This document shows, in pieces, positions 30,328-37,027 of a stretch of DNA of 38,294 nucleotides. The notes under the pieces are model-generated. The model made no database searches. It was not told the DNA's origin and saw only the letters and a list, made by a program, of their open reading frames with translations. Every line of letters begins with the position of its first letter. Position 1 is the stretch's first letter. The stretch covers positions 1 through 38,294 of the forward strand of contig JARRCM010000019.1 of NCBI GenBank assembly GCA_029982205.1. Reading direction: 5' to 3'. The translations under genes were made by a program, and so were the position numbers. This stretch comes from Thermosediminibacterales bacterium. GTDB lineage: Bacteria > Bacillota > Thermosediminibacteria > Koleobacterales > JARRCM01.

Positions 30328-31251
30328 ATGAACCGAAAAATAATCATAGGTATAATAATTGCCCTTGTTGTATTAACATCACTTGCCGGTCTCTTCCTTG
30401 CCCCAATATATTCGGCCGCCCGCCGAACACCGGAAACAGACGAAAACACCGTAGGCATCATATACTTGGAAGGAGTCATCATGGGCGGCAGCAGCGCACC
30501 GGGGTTGTTCGGCATTCAGTCAGGGAGTGATTCGGTTCTGAGACAGCTGCGCGAAGCCCAAAAGGATGATGTAAAAGCAGTAGTCATAAGGATAAACAGC
30601 CCCGGAGGGAGTGCAGCCGCATCACAGGAGATAAGAGACGAGGTGGTAAAGCTTAAAAAGAGCGGCAAAAAAGTCGTGGTCTCCATGGGCGATGTAGCAG
30701 CATCAGGAGGATACTGGGTTGCAAGCGCGGCAGATAAAATAGTTGCAAACCCTGCAACCATCACAGGAAGCATCGGTGTCATAATGCAGTTTTCTAACAT
30801 GACCGAACTGTATGACAAGATAGGGATAAAACCCATAACCATAAAAAGCAAACCCTTTAAAGACATCGGATCCCCTGCCCGCGAGATGACTGAAACAGAA
30901 CGCCAAATTCTCCAGGGAATGGTGGATGACATTTACGCTCAGTTTATTAAAGTAGTATCAGAAGGCCGTAACATGGATCCGGCAGAAGTAGAAAAGATAG
31001 CAGACGGAAGGATATTCACAGGAAGACAGGCCAAAGAACTGGGTCTTGTTGATGAACTGGGAAACTTCTATGATGCGATAGACATAGCCGCTGACCTTGC
31101 AGGCATAGAAAAACCGGTCAAAACAAAAACTTACACACGTAAATCCGCCCTTGACATACTGCTCGAACGCGCAAACAGTATCACAACCTGTTTTGGCCGA
31201 TTCACCTTCCGGCCTGAAGACGTCCTCAGGCTCAAAGACAATATATTTTAG
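30328..31251 (+). CDS. sppA: Signal peptide peptidase SppA
   Basis: 307-residue membrane-anchored S49 protease (short Gram-positive form). One N-terminal helix (IIIGIIIALVVLTSLAGLFLAPI) anchors it outside the membrane. The catalytic serine is S126 in GDVAASGGYW and the lysine is K178 in SKPFKDIGSP, 52 residues apart as in Bacillus SppA. AAAGGAGGG lies 5 bp upstream. Degrades cleaved signal peptides; 40 bp before the YIP1 gene, so likely an operon. Confidence 0.94.
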   Translation: MNRKIIIGIIIALVVLTSLAGLFLAPIYSAARRTPETDENTVGIIYLEGVIMGGSSAPGLFGIQSGSDSVLRQLREAQKDDVKAVVIRINSPGGSAAASQEIRDEVVKLKKSGKKVVVSMGDVAASGGYWVASAADKIVANPATITGSIGVIMQFSNMTELYDKIGIKPITIKSKPFKDIGSPAREMTETERQILQGMVDDIYAQFIKVVSEGRNMDPAEVEKIADGRIFTGRQAKELGLVDELGNFYDAIDIAADLAGIEKPVKTKTYTRKSALDILLERANSITTCFGRFTFRPEDVLRLKDNIF

Positions 31252-31291
31252 GTCTGCCCGTAATGGTAGACTGTGAGAAAGGACTGATTAA

Positions 31292-31927
31292 ATGAACGAT
31301 TTTTTAGACAACCTTTACGGCGTGTTATTCCGCCCAAATGACACATTAAAGAAAATAACCGGAGAGCAGAAAATAGGCCAGGGGCTGGTAGTCCTCATAC
31401 TCAGCTCTGTATTTCCACTCATGGCCGCATTTCAACGCCCAAACTTTCGATTTACCTACGCACTGCCGCCGGGCGTGCCCTGGCATATACGCCACATTAT
31501 CCCGCAGATGGGCCCCTATTTCTTGTTGATAGGCATAATAGCGGTTATCCTGTTCCGCCCTGCAATGATGTTTGTTTACACCGGAGTTCTCCACCTTTTA
31601 TCAAGCTTTATGGGCGGCCGGGGCAGCGGCAGGGGCCTCTATGCCGGACTGTGCTTTTCAACATTGCCTATGGTTTTCGGAGCTCCTGTTACCTTTATAT
31701 CTAGGATTTCAGGAATTAGCTTCATAAACGCGCCTCTATATTTTATATTCTTCGTCTGGATGATTCTGCTTCAAATAACATCAATAAAACAGAACAACGA
31801 CTTCCCAACCATTACTGCTGTAGTCATATTTTTTCTGCCGTGGCTTTTCCTTATAGGTGTAATGATATTTATGATGATTTTCGTTTTTGCCGGGGCAGTG
31901 CCCTTTATTATTCCATACTTTAGATAA
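31292..31927 (+). CDS. YIP1-family membrane protein
   Basis: 211-residue protein with an amphipathic N-terminus and about five membrane helices (about 28-45, 73-100, 115-135, 145-165, 172-205). The N-terminal pattern FLDNLYGVLFRPNDTLKKI matches YIP1-family members (PF04893). Function in bacteria is not established. Preceded by AAAGGA 9 bp away and by sppA 40 bp upstream. Confidence 0.8.
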   Translation: MNDFLDNLYGVLFRPNDTLKKITGEQKIGQGLVVLILSSVFPLMAAFQRPNFRFTYALPPGVPWHIRHIIPQMGPYFLLIGIIAVILFRPAMMFVYTGVLHLLSSFMGGRGSGRGLYAGLCFSTLPMVFGAPVTFISRISGISFINAPLYFIFFVWMILLQITSIKQNNDFPTITAVVIFFLPWLFLIGVMIFMMIFVFAGAVPFIIPYFR

Positions 31928-31939
31928 CACGTATATCTA

Positions 31940-31984
31940 ACCTCCAATGGGGAAAAATAACATCAACCAAGCCCCGATGGAGGT
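31940..31984 (+). promoter_or_regulatory. Hairpin sequestering the ribosome binding site of a micro-ORF
   Basis: ACCTCCAATGGGG (31940-31952) pairs with CCCCGATGGAGGT (31972-31984): 12 of 13 positions pair (one T-G wobble, one A-A mismatch) around a 19-nt loop. The right arm contains the GGAGGT Shine-Dalgarno of the ORF at 31993. There is no T run after it, so it is not a terminator; it looks like a translational lock (thermosensor, protein or small-RNA target). Confidence 0.6.
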
Positions 31985-31992
31985 GAAACACT

Positions 31993-32061
31993 ATGGTTCG
32001 ACGCCTCTTTAAATTTCTTTTTTCCGGAATCATGCGAATCATAAGACTAGGCCGCAGGTAA
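31993..32061 (+). CDS. 22-residue amphipathic basic peptide, SpoVM-like (tentative)
   Basis: The peptide MVRRLFKFLFSGIMRIIRLG-RR has eight basic residues (seven Arg, one Lys), no acidic ones and an alternating hydrophobic/basic pattern that would form an amphipathic helix. The ATG has a perfect GGAGGTG 6-8 bp upstream, and the stop is followed at once by a terminator, so it looks like a real gene. The core KFLFSGIMR lines up with KFLGGIVR of SpoVM, the 26-residue peptide that localises coat assembly on the forespore; SpoVM's proline is absent and the N-terminus is shorter. Alternatives: a leader peptide, a type I toxin-like peptide, or a coincidental ORF. The assignment is a hypothesis. Confidence 0.45.
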   Translation: MVRRLFKFLFSGIMRIIRLGRR

Positions 32062-32066
32062 ACCTT

Positions 32067-32097
32067 AACCCCCGTTAAAACAGGGGGTGTTTTCTTA
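32067..32097 (+). terminator. Terminator after the micro-ORF (repeat copy 1)
   Basis: CCCCC (32069-32073) pairs with GGGGG (32083-32087) around GTTAAAACA, followed by TGTTTTCTT. The block from ACCTTAACCCCCGTT onward recurs at 32610. Confidence 0.75.
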
Positions 32098-32181
32098 TTC
32101 TGCTCTATTGAGTTGAATAGTTGCAAATAATGGAAAATTATTATAAAATTGTGATATAGAATAGAAGGGGGTAAAGTAAAG

Positions 32182-32616
32182 ATGCCCAGAGAATTAGTAA
32201 AAATTGATATAGATAAGCTTAAAAAATACGTAAAAGAGAAACTCAATTCTTTTTCGGAAATTGCAGGAGTTTATTTATTTGGTTCCTCTTTAGAAAAAAT
32301 GAGGCCCGACAGCGATATAGACCTGGGTATAATAAAGAGACCAGGTGTAATAAAAACTGAACGGGAATTAGAAATATTCTTGGAAAAAATAATCTTATCT
32401 CTTAACAGATTTGAAGGGCATTCCTTTGACATCGTTTCAGTACAAGATGTAAACACCATCTTGGCTTTTGAAATTTTAAAAAAAGGAATGCCTATATATA
32501 TAAAAGATAAAGAAACAGTTACAGACCTGATTGAATCGGTGAGTCGTAAATACTCCGAAGACTATCCTCGTTATAAACAAGCTTTAGAACTTATCGTGGG
32601 GGCGAAACTACCTTAA
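32182..32616 (+). CDS. Orphan MNT-type nucleotidyltransferase
   Basis: 144-residue protein. The nucleotidyltransferase signature is GVYLFGSSLEKMRPDSDIDL, GS followed by DxD, at about 33-52. Downstream strands end in FDIVSVQD near 94. Longer than the MntA at 22948 and not closely similar to it. No HEPN/HepT partner follows; the gene ends in a terminator whose stem begins at the stop codon. GAAGGGGG lies upstream and a weak promoter (TTGCAA, 17 bp, TAAAAT at 32121-32149) may drive it. Could be a lone antitoxin, the survivor of a HepT-MntA pair, or a separate nucleotidyltransferase. Confidence 0.8.
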   Translation: MPRELVKIDIDKLKKYVKEKLNSFSEIAGVYLFGSSLEKMRPDSDIDLGIIKRPGVIKTERELEIFLEKIILSLNRFEGHSFDIVSVQDVNTILAFEILKKGMPIYIKDKETVTDLIESVSRKYSEDYPRYKQALELIVGAKLP

Positions 32617-32640
32617 CCCCCGTTTAACAGGGGGATTCTT
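32609..32640 (+). terminator. Terminator of the orphan nucleotidyltransferase (repeat copy 2)
   Basis: CCCCC (32617-32621) pairs with GGGGG (32630-32634), with inner GTT/AAC pairing, followed by ATTCTTTT. Nearly identical to the terminator at 32067, including the ACCTTAACCCCCGTT block that contains this gene's stop codon. Confidence 0.75.
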
Positions 32641-32667
32641 TTGTACAAAAATTGTTTACCATAAAAA

Positions 32668-32700
32668 AGAAGGACTTTCCAGAAATATCTAGAATATATT
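32668..32700 (+). repeat. 33-nt motif, copy 2
   Basis: Ungapped match in its two ends to 18975-19007 (AG.AGGA.TTT and TATC.AGAATATA.T). It is followed a few bases later by a small GGCAA-TTTG-TTGCC hairpin. It lies 121 bp before the -35 box of the S-layer gene promoter. Confidence 0.4.
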
Positions 32701-32820
32701 AAAAGGCAATTTGTTGCCAAAAAAATAATCATAAAATGAACCATGAAAAGCATATAATGAAAACGTACCCGGAGTTGTCCTACACAATATTACAATTCCG
32801 TTACAAACACCTTGTACGTA

Positions 32821-32850
32821 TTGACGCCCAAAAAAAGCTGATGCTATAAT
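32821..32850 (+). promoter_or_regulatory. Strong promoter of the S-layer gene
   Basis: TTGACG, 18 bp, TATAAT, with an extended -10 (TGCTATAAT). The predicted start is near 32857, leaving an untranslated leader of about 314 nt before the S-layer ATG. Strength fits the high expression expected of an S-layer protein. Confidence 0.75.
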
Positions 32851-32856
32851 TACACT

Positions 32857-33170
32857 AGACGTTGAACGTTGATAATTAAATAATGAGTTAAACATACTCA
32901 AATCCATGGGCAGATACCCTGAACAGAACTCATTATTTGAATAAATTTTTGGCAATAAATTAAGCACATCACGGGAACATCCCTAAAGGAAGAACCCGTG
33001 TAAATAAATAAAAATGTGCAGCTTTTACATAAGGAGCTGTGGGAAACTCCGCGCAAAAGCTTTACGCTCGCGGATAGAAGTTTTACCGGAAGGGGGGATC
33101 CACCGGAGGAGGATAAAAGAAAAGCCGTTTTAAACACTTATTAGACAAAAATCAAAAGGAGGATTTGAGT
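32857..33170 (+). ncRNA. Long structured 5' leader of the S-layer mRNA
   Basis: About 314 nt without a convincing gene. Helices seen: AAATAATGAGTT/AACTCATTATTT (32878-32889 with 32927-32938, 12 bp); GCACAT/ATGTGC (32964-32969 with 33014-33019) enclosing CACGGG/CCCGTG (32970-32975 with 32995-33000); AGCTTTT/AAAAGCT (33020-33026 with 33055-33061); and a competing TCCGCG/CGCGGA (33048-33053 with 33069-33074). The last two cannot both form without a pseudoknot. A CCGG/CCGG stem (33086-33106) precedes the AAAGGAGG at 33155. I do not match it to a riboswitch class. It may stabilise the mRNA, as reported for other S-layer leaders, or act as a switch. Confidence 0.5.
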
Positions 33171-35939
33171 ATGAAAATGAAAAAGGTTCTAGTAACATTA
33201 CTAGCCTTAATCTTCATCCTTGGAACCGTTGCAACAGGTTTTGCAGCACCTGCATCATTTAGTGATGTAGATGATCAAGATGTAAAAGACGCAGTAACAA
33301 GACTTTCCGCTCTAGACATCCTTAGCGGATATCCAGACGGCACATTCAAACCTGAAAACACCATAACCAGAGCAGAATTTGCAAAAATCATAGTTACAGC
33401 CCTTGGCGTAGGCGATGCTGCCGAGTATGCCAGAGGCGTCACCAAGTTCAGTGACGTTCCCGCAACTCACTGGGCAAGCGGTTACATCAACGTAGCATCC
33501 GATATGGGAATCATCAACGGCTACGGCAACGGCAAATTTGGGCCTGAAGACAAAGTGACATATGCTCAGGCTATCACAATGATCGTAAGGGCTCTCGGAT
33601 ACGAGCCGAAAGCTAAAGCTTTAGGCGGATATCCAGGCGGATACCTTGCAATCGCAGCTGAAAAAGATATTACTGAAAATGTAACTATTGTAAACTCCTT
33701 AGCTGCTAACCGTGGCGACATTGCTATAATGGTAGATGCAGCTCTTGATGTTCCCATGATGGTTCAAAAGACTTGGGGACAATATCCTGAGTATGAAGAA
33801 GATCCAGATAAAACCCTACTTTCTGACAAGTTAAATGTAGATGAAATCGAAGGAAGAGTAATCGAGAACGCAAAACTAAATGAAGATCTTGATAAAGATG
33901 AAGTTAAAATCAAAGTTACAAAAGTTAATGGTAGCGAATTGAGTTCTGCAGAGACTAACAAATACAAATTATTGGCTGGCGATCCTAATGAGTTGTTAGG
34001 AACAAAAGTTAAAGCATGGGTTACTAGTGACGATGAAGTAATTTTTGCTGATATCAAAACAAATGCTGATGATATTTTAGCAGATACCGTTAACGATAAT
34101 GGAGCAACAATTAGTTCTAACGCATTAAAATCCCTAAAACTAAAAGATGCAAATAAAACTTATGATGTATCTTCGGATGCTGATATTTATGTAAATAATG
34201 AAGCTATAGATGTTTCTGACGTAAGTACTTCAAGTTATGATACAGCAGCCAAATGGAATGGGTTATATGGTAAATATATTTTAGATGATAACGGAGACAT
34301 TATCTTTGCTGACCTTTATAAGTGGGATGTATTAGATGGAGAAGTAGTAGTTTCTGTAGATATTGATGGAGACGATTATATAATTGAATACTTTAAGCAA
34401 ACCGAAACAGTTAAAACTAAGAGATTGAATGATGTTGATAAGGTTACGGTAGTTAAAAACGGCAAAACCATAGATTTTGAAGACATTGAAGAAGATGATG
34501 TTATTTATATTGCTGACCTTGGAAGCGATGAATACTATGTAGTTGTGGTATCTGAAACAGTTGAAGGTGAACTTGATGCAGCAAGAACAGATAAAGTGAA
34601 AATAGATGGAACATACTATGATGTAGCTTCAAATGCTTCCTATTCAATTGATAACAACAGTGATATAGTTGCTTACAATATCAGTGATACCGATTTTGAA
34701 GATATGCTTGGTAAAGAAATTAAAGTGATTTTAGACTTGAATGGTGATGTAAGACATATTATAGCTGATGTAGAAACTGCAAGTTCAACAGTATATGGTG
34801 TGCTAATGAAAGTATGGGCAACAGACAAGAACTATGCTAAGTTCTTCACAGATAAAGGTGAAATCGTAACTTATGAAGTAAAAGATGCTGTATTTGGTAG
34901 TACTGTTGGTGAAACAGGGAAAATAGTAGATGGTGAAGGCTTAGAAGAAATAACTGATACAGGAACTACATTTTATGTTTATAAATTCACAATAGATAGC
35001 GATGGTGTTATTGATGAAGTTAAAGAGAAGGTTGGAGTACAAAACATTTTAGCTAACTATGATGGCACAAATGATTCATATATTGATATTGCCAAGGGCG
35101 ATTTAGATAAAGATGAAGATTACTTCATAGTTACAAATGGAGATTTCACAAGTGATGGAGCAGGAAGGTTTTATGTAAACGACGATACTAAATTATTTAA
35201 CCTAGATGTTGATACTGATAGTACCTTTAACCAATATGATGACAGTAAATTTGAAATGATTGAATGGGCAGATATAGAAGATGCAAAAGAAGGCCAATTG
35301 TATGTAGCAGTTATTGGAACTCCAGCTAAAGATGCAGAGGCAGTATTTGTATTGAAAGGTTTAGATGCTGTAGGTGCTGACGATGTATACACTGGTTTGG
35401 TTACTGATAAGTATAAGAACGCTGATGCAGATTGGATAGCAGTGCTTCAAGATGGTAGTGAATATGTAATGACTGATAGTTCCGCTGCTTCTATTGGTAA
35501 CTTCATTACTTATAAACTTAACACTTCAGACGAAATGACTAATGTTGAAAATATTGATTCCAGCAGCTATGGTAGTACTGTTGTAGGATATGTATATGAT
35601 GTAGATGGCCAATTCGTAAAAGTTAAAGATGCTAGCTCAGGAACAGAAACAACTTATTACAAAGTTGCGTCTGATGCTATAATGTACGACTTAACAAATA
35701 CTGATCAATTCAAGCCAAGTGTTATAACAGATGCTGCTACTGCAGTAACTGAATTAAGCAATGTATTAGTTGAAAATAGCAATTTTGATGTTGACGATCT
35801 AGTAGAAATAGATGTATCTGACTTAACAGATGCAGACGATACAGTTTCCAATATTGATACAGATGTAGATGTAGTTAAAGTATTTGTGAACCAAGATGGT
35901 TTGATTGAAGTAATTCTTGTTGGTAAATTCGCTAACTAA
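33171..35939 (+). CDS. Major S-layer protein with N-terminal SLH domains
   Basis: 922-residue secreted protein, probably the main S-layer subunit. The ATG at 33171 has AAAGGAGG 8 bp upstream. The signal peptide is KMKKVLVTLLALIFILGTVATGFA, cleaved near AAPASF. SLH repeats follow at about 28-80 (FSDVDDQDVKDAVTRLSALDILSGYPDGTFKPE), 90-145 (FSDVPATHWASGYINVASDMGIINGYGNGKFGPE), and a partial third near 150-205. The remaining roughly 700 residues are acidic, Asp-rich, beta-type and contain Tyr/Val-rich strands, with no recognisable enzyme domain. Base composition changes inside the gene: the SLH part is GC-richer, the rest is AT-richer. Strong promoter, long leader and strong terminator fit a highly expressed surface protein. 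Confidence 0.92.
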   Translation: MKMKKVLVTLLALIFILGTVATGFAAPASFSDVDDQDVKDAVTRLSALDILSGYPDGTFKPENTITRAEFAKIIVTALGVGDAAEYARGVTKFSDVPATHWASGYINVASDMGIINGYGNGKFGPEDKVTYAQAITMIVRALGYEPKAKALGGYPGGYLAIAAEKDITENVTIVNSLAANRGDIAIMVDAALDVPMMVQKTWGQYPEYEEDPDKTLLSDKLNVDEIEGRVIENAKLNEDLDKDEVKIKVTKVNGSELSSAETNKYKLLAGDPNELLGTKVKAWVTSDDEVIFADIKTNADDILADTVNDNGATISSNALKSLKLKDANKTYDVSSDADIYVNNEAIDVSDVSTSSYDTAAKWNGLYGKYILDDNGDIIFADLYKWDVLDGEVVVSVDIDGDDYIIEYFKQTETVKTKRLNDVDKVTVVKNGKTIDFEDIEEDDVIYIADLGSDEYYVVVVSETVEGELDAARTDKVKIDGTYYDVASNASYSIDNNSDIVAYNISDTDFEDMLGKEIKVILDLNGDVRHIIADVETASSTVYGVLMKVWATDKNYAKFFTDKGEIVTYEVKDAVFGSTVGETGKIVDGEGLEEITDTGTTFYVYKFTIDSDGVIDEVKEKVGVQNILANYDGTNDSYIDIAKGDLDKDEDYFIVTNGDFTSDGAGRFYVNDDTKLFNLDVDTDSTFNQYDDSKFEMIEWADIEDAKEGQLYVAVIGTPAKDAEAVFVLKGLDAVGADDVYTGLVTDKYKNADADWIAVLQDGSEYVMTDSSAASIGNFITYKLNTSDEMTNVENIDSSSYGSTVVGYVYDVDGQFVKVKDASSGTETTYYKVASDAIMYDLTNTDQFKPSVITDAATAVTELSNVLVENSNFDVDDLVEIDVSDLTDADDTVSNIDTDVDVVKVFVNQDGLIEVILVGKFAN

Positions 35940-35956
35940 GTAGAAGAGAGTTAGTA

Positions 35957-35990
35957 AAACCGGTAGGGAATTTCCCTGCCGGTTTTTTTA
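35957..35990 (+). terminator. Terminator of the S-layer gene
   Basis: AACCGG (35958-35963) with CCGGTT (35979-35984) and AGGGAA with TTCCCT inside, a long near-perfect stem, followed by TTTTTTT. Confidence 0.95.
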
Positions 35991-35996
35991 AAAATG

Positions 35997-36007
35997 GTGC
36001 CAGGCAC
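35997..36007 (+). repeat. GTGCC-A-GGCAC palindrome
   Basis: Perfect 11-bp inverted repeat with a single-base centre, located between two terminators. This TGGTGCCAGGCAC type of block is often seen as a repeated intergenic element in clostridial genomes; I see one copy here and no transposase. Confidence 0.45.
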
Positions 36008-36036
36008 GACAACTCGAATATTCAGAAAACATTTTT

Positions 36037-36070
36037 AGACCAGTGGGAAACAATCCTGCTGGTCTTTTTA
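36037..36070 (+). terminator. Second terminator downstream of the S-layer gene
   Basis: AGACCAG (36037-36043) pairs with CTGGTCT (36059-36065), then TTTTAATT. It forms a tandem insulator with the first terminator, just before the change to A/C-rich DNA. Confidence 0.8.
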
Positions 36071-36167
36071 ATTTAATTCCAACCCCGCTTCACAAAACAA
36101 ATACTTAGAAATCCACATAGCCGTCTACCTAACCATTTACAAAAACATAAACAAAGGAGTTGATATA

Positions 36168-36416
36168 ATGCCACCCAGAAGAAAAATAAAACTAAGCGAA
36201 GCGGCAGCCCAGGCACTCAAGAACAAACCTGAAAACAATCAACCCCCTCTCCCTCCAAAACAACCTCCCTTTGAACAGCGGTACCACAGGATTACCACAT
36301 ACCTGGAAAAAGAAATACACCAAAAAATCAAAGAACTAAAAACCTCAAACAAAATCTCCAGCATCACAGTCCTCATCAACATAGCCCTGAAAGAATTCAT
36401 AGACAGATACTACTAA
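36168..36416 (+). CDS. Small basic ribbon-helix-helix-like protein of a mobile element
   Basis: 82 residues. The N-terminal half is low in structure (PPRRKIKLSEAAAQAL, then a Pro-rich linker with PENNQPPLPPKQPPF). The C-terminal RITTYLEKEIHQKIKELKTS followed by ISSITVLINIALKEFIDR fits an RHH DNA-binding fold of the plasmid partition/accessory type. AAAGGAG is 9 bp upstream. Codon use is rich in A and C (ACC, CCC, CTC), unlike the S-layer gene before it. Likely a DNA-binding protein of the element that holds the downstream recombinase. Confidence 0.7.
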   Translation: MPPRRKIKLSEAAAQALKNKPENNQPPLPPKQPPFEQRYHRITTYLEKEIHQKIKELKTSNKISSITVLINIALKEFIDRYY

Positions 36417-36512
36417 AAACCGAAACAAACCATCTCACAAACATATATCATAATAATGAAACAATACAAAATAAAGTAATACAAAAACCAAAAATTCTAA
36501 ACCAAAACCCCA

Positions 36513-36630
36513 AACTCGCTGCAAAAACCCACAAAAACTCACTGCAAAAAAGCAAACCCAAAAGGCAACAAATCAACCCTTCAGCAAACTCAATAATTCC
36601 CTGCAAAAATCACCGTGCCAAACTCACTGC
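36513..36630 (+). repeat. Iteron-like direct repeats (AACTC.CTGCAAAAA)
   Basis: Four related 15-bp units: AACTCGCTGCAAAAA at 36513, AACTCACTGCAAAAA at 36536, AATTCCCTGCAAAAA at 36595, and a partial AACTCACTGC at 36621. The first two starts are 23 bp apart. They sit in a gene-free stretch of about 327 bp (36417-36742) that is extremely poor in G (five G in 36421-36540). Arm-type integrase sites or an iteron replication origin are the simplest ideas; I see no long AT-rich unwinding segment that would favour the origin. Confidence 0.5.
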
Positions 36631-36678
36631 TTAATACCAATTCTGCAGCGAACAGGGTCAAAAAACTCCATCCCCAAG

Positions 36679-36715
36679 CCCCCGGGAAGATGCCATTCCT
36701 TCCCGGGGGTTTTTT
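36679..36715 (+). terminator. Strong terminator before the recombinase module
   Basis: CCCCCGGGAA (36679-36688) pairs perfectly with TTCCCGGGGG (36700-36709), followed by TTTTTT. It marks the end of a transcript entering from the left, or an untranslated RNA across the repeats. Confidence 0.92.
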
Positions 36716-36742
36716 CATTTCAAAAAAGAAAGGAGGACAGCC

Positions 36743-37027
36743 TTGATTATCCACAAAATCAACTTCGACGGCACTATCCACTACAGGGAATACGACAAAG
36801 CAACAGACACCTACGGAAAAAGGATCAGCCCAGACAGGATTCCCCAAAATGCAGCCATCTAGGGGGTAACAATTTCAACAAAAAAGATTTCGGAATCATT
36901 CTGCCTGATATACGACACCGACATCGGCCAAACTCTCTACCCGTATATAAGATTTCTCGAAAGAATATACTTCGGTCTGGAAAAGCAGGAAAAATCAGAC
37001 ACTATGGGAGGTGATGACGATAGCTGA
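36743..37027 (+). pseudogene. Small ORF interrupted by an in-frame TAG
   Basis: A TTG at 36743 with AGGAGG 6 bp upstream opens a frame of 39 codons (IIHKINFDGTIHYREYDK...) ending in TAG at 36860-36862. The same frame continues for another 54 sense codons to TGA at 37025 (TISTKKISESFCLIYDTD... to GGDDDS). The second part has no ATG/GTG/TTG start; an ATT at 36872 lies 5 bp after the AGGGGG that overlaps the stop. Readings: one 94-codon gene broken by a nonsense mutation, stop readthrough, or two coupled genes with a rare ATT start. I recognise neither half. The end overlaps the recombinase start. Confidence 0.5.

Noticed and set aside
33020-33080. Possible cyclic-di-GMP (GEMM-I) riboswitch
   Set aside because: Only the fragment GCGCAAAAGC recalls the class; the conserved GGGCAAACC and tetraloop-receptor parts are not present.
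33085-33115. Possible T-box sequence (AGGGGGGATCCACCGG) in the S-layer leader
   Set aside because: It does not match the T-box core GGGUGGNACCRCG, and no terminator follows before the gene.
33014-33133. 39-codon open frame from an ATG in the S-layer leader
   Set aside because: No ribosome binding site, and its sequence is better explained by RNA helices.
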